This document shows, piece by piece, positions 1 through 9,233 of a stretch of 42,645 nucleotides of DNA (its first letter is position 1; every line of letters begins with the position of its first letter). This DNA comes from JBQTIQ01 sp052387955 (GTDB lineage: Bacteria > Actinomycetota > Acidimicrobiia > Acidimicrobiales > JACDCH01): the NCBI GenBank assembly GCA_052387955.1, contig JBQTIQ010000027.1:1-42645 (forward strand), in the 5' to 3' direction. Both the position numbers and the translations under genes were made by a program. Under the pieces are notes generated by a model that was not told the origin of the DNA, searched no databases, and saw only the letters and a program-made list of their open reading frames with translations.

Positions 1-1382
<1,382 letters not shown>

Positions 1383-1580
1383 GATCGCCTCCCCCCCGTA
1401 GGGGTTTCCGGTGGCGTGAGTCTACCCACGACCCATCGGTACGCCATCCACCCGCCCTGAGCCGTATCTCGGGGAGGCTGGCCGGCAGACCGGCGCTTTT
1501 CGGGATCTCCGGGGTCTTCCTCTAGCCTGCCTTCGTGGCGATCACGCCGTTGGACCGCCCCGCGACTCACCCTGTATCGC

Positions 1581-1650
1581 GGCGTTCCCCGGCCACGCAG
1601 GCCGCGCTCGGCCGCGCCTGCGCAGGCGCTCCGGCGCTCGCATCGGTCCC
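1581..1650 (+). repeat. Intergenic repeat family A, copy 1
   Basis: About 70 bases just upstream of the polyprenyl synthase. They match, in inverted orientation, the two tandem units at 10097-10283: the core GTTCCCCGGCCACGCAGG, then an alternating GCGC-rich stretch ending near GGCGCTCGCA. The orientation relative to the following gene is the same as at panC (repeat upstream, reading into the gene). It leaves little room for a conventional promoter immediately before the synthase. Confidence 0.75.
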
Positions 1651-1686
1651 GGCCGAAGCCGGTTGGGCCCCCTTGACGACGTGGCC

Positions 1687-2688
1687 ATGCAGGGCGTTCT
1701 CACACCGGCCGGCACGCCAATGAGCGAAGTCGGGGTGTTGACCGGGCCCCGGGGCCAGCTCGAGTCGGCGCTGCTCGACGCCGTGCGCACGCCCGATCCC
1801 TTCCTCACCGAGGTGGCCAGCCACCTGATCCGGGCCGGCGGCAAACGCATCCGGCCCATGTTCGCCCTGGCCGCGTCGGCGACGGGGAGCGGTTTCGGCG
1901 ACCTCGACGACGATTGCGTCCAGGGGGGCGTCGCCGTCGAGCTGGTGCACCTCGGTTCGCTCTACCACGACGACGTGATCGACGAGGCCGTCACCCGGCG
2001 CACCGTCGAGAGCGTCAACGCCCGGTGGGGCAATCTCACCGCCATCCTCGCCGGCGACTTCCTGCTCGCCCGCGCTTCGGAGATCGCGGCATCGCTCGGC
2101 ACCGAGGTGGCTGCTCTCCTCGCCCGGACCATCGGCCGGCTGTGCGAGGGAGAGGTCAGTGAGCTGCGGTCCGCCTTCGACATCGGCCGCAGCGAGGACC
2201 ACTACCTGGCGTCGATCAAGGGCAAGACGGCGTCGCTGTTCGCCACCTCGTGCCGGATCGGCGGCATCGTGAGCGGCCTCGCCCGTCCCTCCGTCGAGGC
2301 GCTGACCGCGTTCGGCGAGAGCTACGGCATGGCGTTCCAGATCATCGACGACGTCCTCGACGTCACCGCCACCGAGGCGGCGCTGGGGAAACCGACCGGC
2401 CAGGACCTGGTCGAGGGGGTCTACACGCTGCCCGTCCTGCGAGCCCTGGCCGACCCCGCCGCGGGAGCGTTGCGAGAGCGGTTGGGCCGCCCCATCGACG
2501 GGGCCGACTTGGCCGAGGCTCTCGCGCTGGTCCGCGCCAACGGTGCCGTGCCCGCGGCGGTGGCGGTGGCCGGGACCTACGTCGGCTCGGCCCTGGGCGC
2601 GCTCGAGGCGCTGGCCCCAGGGGAGGCGACGGACTGGCTGGCCGAAGCTGCCCGCTCGTTGCTCACCGCTTCCGTCGCCGTCGGCTGA
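1687..2688 (+). CDS. Trans-polyprenyl diphosphate synthase (long-chain isoprenyl pyrophosphate synthase)
   Basis: Condenses isopentenyl diphosphate with an allylic diphosphate to make the polyprenyl chain, probably the side chain of menaquinone. Family landmarks are clear: GGKRIRP near the N-terminus, the first Asp-rich motif in LYHDDVIDE (about residue 93), KTASLFATS, the second Asp-rich motif QIIDDVLD (about residue 217), and GKPTGQDLVEG. It is about 333 residues long, which is normal. No ribosome site supports a particular start; candidates are TTG 1663, ATG 1687 and ATG 1720, and the conserved part begins after the last. The gene converges on lysS and its last 112 bases overlap the lysS 3' end. 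It sits where mycobacteria have lsr2. Chain length cannot be read with certainty from sequence alone. Confidence 0.9.
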   Translation: MQGVLTPAGTPMSEVGVLTGPRGQLESALLDAVRTPDPFLTEVASHLIRAGGKRIRPMFALAASATGSGFGDLDDDCVQGGVAVELVHLGSLYHDDVIDEAVTRRTVESVNARWGNLTAILAGDFLLARASEIAASLGTEVAALLARTIGRLCEGEVSELRSAFDIGRSEDHYLASIKGKTASLFATSCRIGGIVSGLARPSVEALTAFGESYGMAFQIIDDVLDVTATEAALGKPTGQDLVEGVYTLPVLRALADPAAGALRERLGRPIDGADLAEALALVRANGAVPAAVAVAGTYVGSALGALEALAPGEATDWLAEAARSLLTASVAVG

Positions 2689-4127
2689 CCCGGGTGCTGT
2701 TCGGTCCCGGCGGCCGGGGTGGGGGCCTCGGCCCGCAGCGTCGGGAACAGGATCGCCTCCCGGATGGTGGCGACGTCGGCCAGCAACATCACCAGTCGGT
2801 CGATGCCGATGCCGAGCCCGCCGGTGGGGGGAAGGCCGAACTCCAGGGCCCGTAGGTAGTCATGGTCGACGGCCATGGCTTCGTCGTCGCCGGCCTCCTT
2901 GAGGTTGGCCTGGCGCTCGAAGTTGGCCCGCTGCAGATCGGGATCGGTCAGCTCGGAGAACGCATTGGCGATCTCTCGGCCGGCGACGATCGCCTCGAAG
3001 CGCTCGACGTAGCCGTCCTTGTCCCGGTGGGGCCGGGCCAACGGTGAGACCTCCTGGGGGTAGTCCATCACCAGCGTCGGCTGCCACAGCTCGGGCTCGG
3101 TCGTCTTCTCGTAGAGCTCCAGGAGCAGCTTGCCGGGACCGTCGGCCTCCTCCGAGGCGACGCCGTGGGCGTCGCACAGCCGGCGCAGCTCCTCGATCGG
3201 GGTGGCGAGGTCGACATAGGCCCCGATCCGCTCCTCGACCAGTTCGCTCATCGTGGCCCGCCGCCATGGCACCGACAGGTCGAGCTCACGGCCGAGGTAG
3301 GTGACGGTGGTGCCACCGGTCAGCTCGGTGGCCAGATGGGCCACCAGCGACTCGGTCAGCGCCATCATGTCGATGTAGTCGGCGTACGCCTGGTAGAGCT
3401 CGAGCATCGTGAACTCGGGGTTCCAGCGGTAACCGATGCCTTCGTTGCGGAACACCCGTCCCAGCTCGAACACCCTCTCGTAGCCGCCCACGACGAGCCG
3501 CTTGAGCGGGAGCTCGAGGGCGATGCGCAGGTACATCTCCATGTCGAGGGCGTTGTGGTGGGTGACGAAGGGACGGGCGGTGGCGCCGCCGGGGACGGCC
3601 TGCAGGACCGGTGTCTCGACCTCGATGAAGTCGCGGTCCTCGAGGTAGCGGCGCACGAGGCGCACCAGTGTGCTCCGCAGCTGGAAGGCTCGCCGGGCTT
3701 CCTCGGTGACCCAGAGGTCGACATAGCGCTGCCGGTAGCGCAGGTCGGCATCGGTCATCCCGTGCCACTTGTCGGGGAACCGCCGGCGGGCTTCGGCCAG
3801 GACCACCCAGCTCTCGACGCGCACCGACAGCTCACCCTTGCGGGTGGTCATGACCACACCGCTGACCCCGATCCAGTCGCCCAGGTTCAGCTTGCAGAAG
3901 AGCTCGAAATCGGGAGTGTCGCCGGCGCGGGCGAAAAGCTGGATGCGCCCGGTGAAGTCCTGCAGGGTGCCGAAGGCGAGCTTGCCCATCTCCCGGCGCA
4001 GCATGAGCCGGCCGGCAACGGTGACCCTGCGCTCGGTCTCGGCCCCCGCAGCCAGGCCGGCGAACTCCGCCGCCAGCTCGCCGGCGTGGGCGTCGACCTC
4101 GAACCGGTACGGGATCTCAGCGGTCAC
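2577..4127 (-). CDS. lysS: Lysyl-tRNA synthetase, class II
   Basis: Charges tRNA-Lys with lysine. The N-terminal OB-fold anticodon-binding domain (about residues 35-145, with GRLMLRREMGKLAF and FTGRIQLF) precedes the class II core: motif 1 around EVETPVLQ, motif 2 VFRNEGIGYRWNPEFTMLE, and motif 3 near the C-terminus, GLGIGIDRLVMLL. After the usual class II end (FPTLRAE) there is a tail of about 50 residues rich in Ala, Ser, Pro and Thr, and this tail is what overlaps the convergent polyprenyl synthase. The start is placed at GTG 4127, at the end of a repeat unit. The frame stays open upstream to 4334, but that part is only translation of the intergenic repeat. It follows coaX, as in mycobacteria. 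Confidence 0.95.
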   Translation of the reverse strand: MTAEIPYRFEVDAHAGELAAEFAGLAAGAETERRVTVAGRLMLRREMGKLAFGTLQDFTGRIQLFARAGDTPDFELFCKLNLGDWIGVSGVVMTTRKGELSVRVESWVVLAEARRRFPDKWHGMTDADLRYRQRYVDLWVTEEARRAFQLRSTLVRLVRRYLEDRDFIEVETPVLQAVPGGATARPFVTHHNALDMEMYLRIALELPLKRLVVGGYERVFELGRVFRNEGIGYRWNPEFTMLELYQAYADYIDMMALTESLVAHLATELTGGTTVTYLGRELDLSVPWRRATMSELVEERIGAYVDLATPIEELRRLCDAHGVASEEADGPGKLLLELYEKTTEPELWQPTLVMDYPQEVSPLARPHRDKDGYVERFEAIVAGREIANAFSELTDPDLQRANFERQANLKEAGDDEAMAVDHDYLRALEFGLPPTGGLGIGIDRLVMLLADVATIREAILFPTLRAEAPTPAAGTEQHPGQPTATEAVSNERAASASQSVASPGASASSAPRAEPT

Positions 4128-4344
4128 TGGAGCATCATCGCCTGCGCCGGCCCGGTGACCGGTCGACGGCGCGAGCGCCAGCGAGCCCGGCGACGATGGG
4201 GCCGGGGGCGCGGCCCCCGAGCAAGCACGGTCACCGGTGCACCCTCGCTTGCGATACCCCCGGGTGACCGGTCGACCGGGCGAGCGCCAGCGAGCCGGGC
4301 GACGACGGGGCCCGGGAGCGCAGCCCCCGAGCACGCACGGTCAT
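4122..4344 (-). repeat. Repeat family B, two tandem units filling the coaX-lysS junction
   Basis: Two units of 107 and 110 bases, bounded at 4122, 4229 and 4339 by GGTCAC or GGTCAT, which on the gene strand reads (G/A)TGACC. On that strand each unit runs: TGACC, a GC-rich hairpin of GGGGGC-type arms around a TGC-like loop, CCCCATCGTCGCC, GGGCTCGCTGGCGCTCGC, a GTCGACCGGTCACC segment, GCAAGCGA-type sequence, then TGACC again. The leading TGA is the coaX stop and the trailing GTGACC is the lysS start. The same unit occurs once at 38265-38380 between kdpD and kdpE. Confidence 0.9.
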
Positions 4345-5144
4345 GGGCGGTTTTTCTCGAACACGAGTCGCAGACCGTGCAGCGTCAGCCACGGCTCGTG
4401 GTGCTGGATGCACTTCGAGAACGGGGTGATGAGGCCGGCGAGCCCACCGGTGGCGACCACCGTGCACTGACCGAGCTCGGCGATCATGAGCTGGCACAGG
4501 CCGTCGACCTGGGCGGCGAAGCCGTACACGGCACCCGACTGCATCGACTCCACGGTGTTCTTGCCGATGACGCTGCGGGGCTCCACCAGCTCGACCATGC
4601 GCAGGGCGGCGGCCCGCTCGTAGAGGGCCTCGAGGCTGATCTCGATGCCAGGGATGATGGCGCCTCCGAGGTACTCACCCAGGGCCGACACCGCCTCGAG
4701 GGTGGTGGCGGTGCCGAAGTCGACCACGATGGTCGGCCCGCCGTAGAGGTCGAACGCCCCCACCGCGTCGGCGATGCGGTCGGCCCCGACCTCCTTGGGG
4801 TTCTCGTAGAGCACGGGCATGCCGGTGCGGATCCCGGGCTCGATCACCACCGCCGGGAAGCCGAAATAGCGCAGCGTCATCTGCCGCACGGCGGCGGTGA
4901 TGGACGGGACCGAGGAGCAAAGGGCGACCCCGTCGATGTCGTCATCGAAGCTGAACCCGTGGAACCCGAGGAACTCCTGCACCATGAGGGCGAGCTCGTC
5001 GGACGTGCGCTGGGCGCTGGTAGCGATGCGCCAGTGGTCGAGCAGGTCCCGGTCGGCGCCGGAGCCCACCGTTGGCTGGTCTTCGTCCTGGCCATAGAGA
5101 CCGATGACGGTCTGCGTGTTGCCGACGTCGATGGCGAGCAGCAT
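4341..5144 (-). CDS. coaX: Type III pantothenate kinase
   Basis: First committed step of coenzyme A synthesis: phosphorylation of pantothenate made by the panC and panD products of the same cluster. The N-terminal phosphate-binding motif DVGNTQT (about residues 6-12), PKEVGADRIAD, the ASKHA-type motif VVDFGTATTLE and the later TGGLAGL segment are all typical of CoaX. Its 267 residues are the usual length. The stop codon TGA is the first triplet of the repeat unit that separates it from lysS. It is preceded by nadC with a 54-base gap. Confidence 0.95.
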   Translation of the reverse strand: MLLAIDVGNTQTVIGLYGQDEDQPTVGSGADRDLLDHWRIATSAQRTSDELALMVQEFLGFHGFSFDDDIDGVALCSSVPSITAAVRQMTLRYFGFPAVVIEPGIRTGMPVLYENPKEVGADRIADAVGAFDLYGGPTIVVDFGTATTLEAVSALGEYLGGAIIPGIEISLEALYERAAALRMVELVEPRSVIGKNTVESMQSGAVYGFAAQVDGLCQLMIAELGQCTVVATGGLAGLITPFSKCIQHHEPWLTLHGLRLVFEKNRP

Positions 5145-5198
5145 GGCCGGCCCACGTTAGGGGTCGTGGTGGGCTGGTCGCATTCCCCGGCCAAGCCG

Positions 5199-6074
5199 CT
5201 ACATGGGCACGAGGTCGAGGCCGATGTCGAGGACCGGGGCCCCGATGGTGATCGACCCGACCGAGATGCAATCGACGCCGGTGGCGGCGTACTCGGAGAC
5301 CGACTCCAGCGTCACCCCACCGCTGGCTTCGAGGAGCGGTCGCCGGCCGCCCCGCTCGGTGGCGTGCGCTTCGGCGGCCTCGACACACACCCTCACCTCG
5401 GCGGGCGACATGTTGTCGAGCAGCACGGCGTCGGCGTCGGCCGCCAGGGCCTCGAGGACCTGGGCCAGACGGTCGCACTCGACGTGGACCGTGCGGGCCG
5501 GCCAGGCCTGGCGCGCCCGGCGGACCGCCTCGGCGACGCCGAGGTGGGCCAGCTGGTTGTCCTTGAGCAGGACCCAATCGGACAGGTTGCCGCGGTGGTT
5601 GGCCCCGCCCCCGGCCCGCACCGCGGCCTTCTCCAGCGACCGCAGGCCGGGTGTGGTCTTGCGGGTGTCCCACACCCGTGCCGTGCCGGCACCGGCGGCG
5701 GCGTCGACGAAGCGGCGGGTGCAGGTGGCGATGCCGGAGAGGTGGCAGAGGAAGTTCAGAGCGCAGCGCTCGCCGGTGAGCACCGACCGCAGCGGTCCGC
5801 GCGCCCGAGCGATCACGGCGCCGGCGCCGACGCGGTCACCGTCCCCCGCCAGCCAGTCGATGTCGACGTCGGGGTCGACCTGACGGAAGGTCTCGACCGC
5901 ACAGTCGACGCCGGCCAGCACACCTTCGGCCCGGGGTACGAAGGCGGCGGACACGGTGGCCGTGGCCGGAAGGACGGCGGCGGTGAGGTCGCCGAGCGGG
6001 CCGATGTCCTCGGCGAGTGCTCGGGCGACCGCCTCCTGGACGGCGTGGCGGGGGGGGCGGGCGTCGATGTCCAT
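5199..6074 (-). CDS. nadC: Nicotinate-nucleotide pyrophosphorylase (quinolinate phosphoribosyltransferase)
   Basis: Converts quinolinate and PRPP to nicotinate mononucleotide with loss of CO2. Characteristic segments: EDIGPLGDLTAA near the N-terminus, TGERCALNFLCHLSGIAT, WDTRKTTPGLR with the substrate-binding Arg/Lys residues, GGGANHRGNLSDWVLLKDN, VHVECDRLAQ, LLDNMSP, LEASGGVTLESV and the terminal GVDCISVGSIT. It is 291 residues from ATG 6074; the frame stays open about 63 codons further upstream, but that extension is repeat-derived low-complexity sequence. nadB lies two genes upstream; nadA is absent from the window. Confidence 0.95.
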   Translation of the reverse strand: MDIDARPPRHAVQEAVARALAEDIGPLGDLTAAVLPATATVSAAFVPRAEGVLAGVDCAVETFRQVDPDVDIDWLAGDGDRVGAGAVIARARGPLRSVLTGERCALNFLCHLSGIATCTRRFVDAAAGAGTARVWDTRKTTPGLRSLEKAAVRAGGGANHRGNLSDWVLLKDNQLAHLGVAEAVRRARQAWPARTVHVECDRLAQVLEALAADADAVLLDNMSPAEVRVCVEAAEAHATERGGRRPLLEASGGVTLESVSEYAATGVDCISVGSITIGAPVLDIGLDLVPM

Positions 6075-6085
6075 CGTCGCCAAGC

Positions 6086-6285
6086 CTCGCACCAGCGGTG
6101 CGGCTCGGCACGGCCTGCGGCGCCGGGGAACCCAGCCAGCACGCCGACTGACGGGCCCGAAGCCCGCCGGAGCGGGCGCCACCAAACTCGCTCGAACGGA
6201 GCGAGCGAAGCGATCGATGCAGGTGTGCGAGCCCGGCGGGCCAGCGCGCGGCCGAGCCGGCACGAGCGGGACTGCGTCGACCTGA
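6086..6285 (-). repeat. Two degenerate family A repeat copies between the LURP-one gene and nadC
   Basis: The 225-base gap upstream of nadC holds two diverged copies of family A in the same orientation. One is at about 6086-6142 (CACGGCCTGCGGCGCCGGGG, matching the CGGCCTGCGTGGCCGGGG core). The other is at about 6222-6285 (GTGCGAGCCCGGCGGGCCAG, matching GTGCGAGCGCCGAAGCGCCAG). Between them is a short palindrome, CGCTCG...CGAGCG, near 6190. The match is by eye, and the second copy is the weaker one. Confidence 0.55.
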
Positions 6286-6299
6286 GCGAGGACGAATAC

Positions 6300-7139
6300 T
6301 CAGCCGAAGCCGCGCTGGTCCTGCTTGAGGGCAGTGTCGATGCAAAGGGCGGCGGCGACGACGAGGCTGCGGAGGGGCTCCTCGAGCGGACGGTGGATCT
6401 TCACCACGTAGTTGTCGGCGGTGGTGAAGATCGTCTTGGCCGCGCCCTCCCACGTCTTGGTGATGCGGGCCACCTCTTCGTTGTTGCGGTCGCGGATGGA
6501 GAAGTTCCACGCCCGCCAGTTCTCGGCGTTGATCGACCCGTGGGCCACGCCCTCGGCCTCGAGCCCGAAGTTGATCTTGCCGATGGCGTTCTGCTGCACC
6601 ACCTGGCCGATCTCACGGCCCGAGCCGTCGTTGACCGAGAACCGGGACTTCAAGAACTTGGCCGGACGGGTGATGGCCAGGATGACCTGGCCCGACATGT
6701 CGACGATCTGCAGCTTGTGGGTCATGAACTGATCGACCGACGCCACCACCCGCAGGACCTTCTTGGCCTTGCTCTGCCCGACCTGGCGCACGGCCCCGAC
6801 CTGGGTGCCGTACTGGTCGTAGACGGCGTACTCGTTGTTGACCTCGATCAGCTTGGCCTTCTGGTTGACGACCAGGATCGGCTCGGTCAGCAGCGTGCCC
6901 CCACCCTGTTCGCTCCCGGCCTGCACGCCGGCCTTCTGCACGTCGCGCTGCACCTTCTCGGTGGCCCGGTTGACGGTCGGGACCCGGCTACCCCCGCCGG
7001 GCTGGTCGACCGACTGGCGGCCGTGGGACGAGACGTGCTCGGTCCAGATCGTCCCGTTGTGGTAGCGCAGCTCGTGGCGGCCCCAGGGGTCCGGGTACCA
7101 CTTCGCCTCGTACGTGCCCGCCGTATCGATGTTCTCCAC
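6300..7139 (-). CDS. DUF2510 plus LURP-one/scramblase-like domain protein
   Basis: Function unknown. An N-terminal DUF2510 module is visible (residues about 10-36, AKWYPDPWGRHELRYHNG followed by WTEHV), a short motif usually attached to actinobacterial membrane or envelope proteins. A 45-residue polar linker follows, then a domain of about 190 residues with repeated strand-like units (YAVYDQYGTQVGAV, LQIVDMSGQVILAI, FSVNDGSGREIGQV, FSIRDRNNEEVARI). This matches the LURP-one-related/phospholipid-scramblase-like barrel. A final hydrophobic helix (LRSLVVAAALCIDTAL) resembles the central helix of that fold. The start is GTG 7139. It lies between nadB and nadC but has no obvious link to NAD synthesis. 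The assignment rests on pattern, not alignment. Confidence 0.75.
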   Translation of the reverse strand: MENIDTAGTYEAKWYPDPWGRHELRYHNGTIWTEHVSSHGRQSVDQPGGGSRVPTVNRATEKVQRDVQKAGVQAGSEQGGGTLLTEPILVVNQKAKLIEVNNEYAVYDQYGTQVGAVRQVGQSKAKKVLRVVASVDQFMTHKLQIVDMSGQVILAITRPAKFLKSRFSVNDGSGREIGQVVQQNAIGKINFGLEAEGVAHGSINAENWRAWNFSIRDRNNEEVARITKTWEGAAKTIFTTADNYVVKIHRPLEEPLRSLVVAAALCIDTALKQDQRGFG

Positions 7140-7187
7140 GATCGCGAGGGTAGAGCGTGCCCCCGAGTTCTGTCCGGGCAGGGCCGG

Positions 7188-8780
7188 TCAAGTGATGAAA
7201 CGCAGCTTGAAGGCGTCATCTTCGTCGGGACAGTCGTCGCGCGTGTGACAACCTCGGCTCTCGGCCCGCGCCACCGCCGCCGCCACGACGGCCCGGGCCA
7301 CGGTGACGAGGTTGGCCAGTTCCCGCTCCGCCCGGTCGGTCGAGGTCGCCGCGCCCCCAACGGCCAGGGCCCTCAGCTCCCGGTCGGTCTCGGCGAGCGA
7401 CGACGCCGACCGCAGGACCCCGGCGTTGGCGGTCATCACCCGTTGGAGGCGCGCCCGCCGATCGCGGGCCGTGCCGGCCTCGGTGCCGGCGACCTTGGCC
7501 GGGGCGCGAGCGATGCGCCGGCCGGGGATGCCTCCGGGACGACCGCCGTCGAGCACTGCCCGCATGGCGCCGGTGGCGGCCGGGCCGGGCACACCCCGGC
7601 CGATGGCTTCGACCACCCGGGGGGCGAACACCATCCCGTCGAGCAGCGAGTTCGAAGCGAGCCGGTTCGCACCCATCACCCCGTTGCACGCAACCTCGCC
7701 CGCGGCCCAGAGGCCGGGCAGGGACGTGGCCCCGTCGAGGTCGACCACCACCCCGCCGCACACGTAGTGGGCCGCCGGGGCGATGGGCAGCCAGTCGCGG
7801 GCCGGGTCGAGGTCGACCTCGGCGAGGGCGGCGGCGATGGTGGGGAAGCGCTCCTCGAACCGCTCGAGCCCGGTGGCGTCGAGCCACACGTGGTCGGTAC
7901 CGGTCTCGGCGATGCGGGCCACGATGGCTCGGCTGACCTTGTCACGGGACAGCAGTTCGTCGACGAAGCGCTCGCCGCCGGCGTCGCGCAGCAGGGCCCC
8001 GTGGCCTCGCAGGGCTTCGGACAACAGCGGCCGGGGCATGGCGGGATGGTGCAGGGCGGTGGGATGGAACTGGACGAACTCGAGGTCGGCGACGGCCACC
8101 CCCGCCCGCAGGGCCATGGCGACCCCGTCACCGGTGGCCTCGGCCGGGTTGGTGGTGACGGCGAACAACTGGCCGGCGCCGCCGGTGGCGATGAGCACGT
8201 TGGCGGCCGGGACCGTGACCACCACACCGTCTTCGTCCAGGGCGGTCACGCCCCGGCAGCGCCCATCGTGGTGGACCACGTCGAGGGCGAACCAGCTCTC
8301 GTACACCGCAGTGGCGGTCTTGCGAACGGCGTCGACCAGGGTCCGTTCGATCTCGAGGCCGGTGGCGGCACCTCCGGCGTGCACCACCCGGGCGCGGCTG
8401 TGGCCCCCCTCCCGGGCAAGATCGAGGCGGCCGTGCTTGTCACGGTCGAACACCGCCCCGATGGCGATCAGCTCGTTGACCCGGGCCGGCCCCTCGTCTA
8501 CGAGCACCCGCACCGCGTCGGGGTCGCACAGCCCGGCGCCGGCAGCCAGGGTGTCGGCCAGGTGCAGGTCGGTCGAGTCGGGATCGTCACCGCCGAGCAC
8601 GGCCGCCACCCCGCCCTGGGCCCAGCGGGTGGTGGCCTGGTGCAGCGCGCCCTTGGTGAGCACGCCGACGCTCATCCCGTGCATCTCGGCCGCCCGTACC
8701 GCAGCCGAGAGCCCGGCTACCCCCGACCCGACGACGAGCAGGTCCAGCGCCCCATCAGGTGACCGGGCGGCCGGCGTCAC
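7188..8780 (-). CDS. nadB: L-aspartate oxidase
   Basis: FAD enzyme that oxidises L-aspartate to iminoaspartate, the first step of de novo NAD synthesis. The N-terminal Rossmann motif VVGSGVAGLSAA (about residue 16), the TRWAQGGVAA segment, GGHSRARVVHAGG, the FAD-contact segment ATGGAGQLF, VQFHPTALHH, PAAHYVCGG and the signature GLWAAGEVACNGVMGANRLA are all present. It is 530 residues long. The start GTG (8780) overlaps the stop of panD by four bases (GTGA), so the two are probably translationally coupled. Its normal partner nadA is not in the window. Confidence 0.95.
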   Translation of the reverse strand: MTPAARSPDGALDLLVVGSGVAGLSAAVRAAEMHGMSVGVLTKGALHQATTRWAQGGVAAVLGGDDPDSTDLHLADTLAAGAGLCDPDAVRVLVDEGPARVNELIAIGAVFDRDKHGRLDLAREGGHSRARVVHAGGAATGLEIERTLVDAVRKTATAVYESWFALDVVHHDGRCRGVTALDEDGVVVTVPAANVLIATGGAGQLFAVTTNPAEATGDGVAMALRAGVAVADLEFVQFHPTALHHPAMPRPLLSEALRGHGALLRDAGGERFVDELLSRDKVSRAIVARIAETGTDHVWLDATGLERFEERFPTIAAALAEVDLDPARDWLPIAPAAHYVCGGVVVDLDGATSLPGLWAAGEVACNGVMGANRLASNSLLDGMVFAPRVVEAIGRGVPGPAATGAMRAVLDGGRPGGIPGRRIARAPAKVAGTEAGTARDRRARLQRVMTANAGVLRSASSLAETDRELRALAVGGAATSTDRAERELANLVTVARAVVAAAVARAESRGCHTRDDCPDEDDAFKLRFIT

Positions 8781-9190
8781 AATTTCGAGATCTCGCGGTA
8801 GTAGCGCTCACCGGCCAGCTCGCGGGCCAGCGCCTCGTCGATGGCGTGATTCGAGGTGTCGACGTGGACGATCGTGGGCCGGTGCCCGTCGGCGGACAGG
8901 TCGGCGTCGTCGTAGTCGGCGTAGCTGATGACGATGACCTTGTCGCCGGGCTGGACCAGCCGGGAGGCGGCGCCGTTGAGGCAGACCTGGCCCGAGCCGG
9001 CGTCGCCCTCGATGACATAGGTCTCGAGGCGGGCGCCGTTGTCGATGTCGACCACGGCGACCTGCTCGTAGGGCAACAGGTCGGCCAGGTGCATCAGGTC
9101 GGGATCGAGGGTGATGGAGCCGACGTAGTGCAGGTTCGCGTCGGTCACGGTGGCGCGGTGGATCTTGGACTTCATCATGCGGCGTCGCAC
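8777..9190 (-). CDS. panD: Aspartate 1-decarboxylase (pyruvoyl type)
   Basis: Makes beta-alanine from aspartate for pantothenate synthesis. The self-processing site is intact: YVGSITL with Gly24-Ser25 when counted from GTG 9190, the same numbering as the E. coli enzyme, giving a pyruvoyl group on the new alpha subunit. Lys9 and His11 (KSKIHRATVT) and the NGAASRLVQPGDKVIVISY segment are also typical. AGGAGG lies nine bases before GTG 9190, which favours that start over the ATG codons four and five codons later. It follows panC by 43 bases and overlaps nadB by four. Confidence 0.95.
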   Translation of the reverse strand: MRRRMMKSKIHRATVTDANLHYVGSITLDPDLMHLADLLPYEQVAVVDIDNGARLETYVIEGDAGSGQVCLNGAASRLVQPGDKVIVISYADYDDADLSADGHRPTIVHVDTSNHAIDEALARELAGERYYREISKL

Positions 9191-9233
9191 GTGCGGCTGC
9201 CTCCTGCGCTGGTGGACGCCGTGTACCCCGGGA

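Noticed and set aside
4128..4334. N-terminal extension of LysS by about 69 residues
   Set aside because: It is translation of the intergenic repeat units; the same peptide pattern appears wherever that repeat is translated.
4122..4344. Tandem repeats as a possible CRISPR array
   Set aside because: Only two units, no variable spacers, and each unit is nearly the whole period; no cas genes anywhere in the window.
3165..8762. Open frame of 1865 codons on the plus strand
   Set aside because: It is antisense to lysS, coaX, nadC, the LURP-one gene and nadB, all of which are recognisable. Long antisense frames are common in very GC-rich DNA, and its product is low-complexity Gly/Asp/Val/His-rich sequence.
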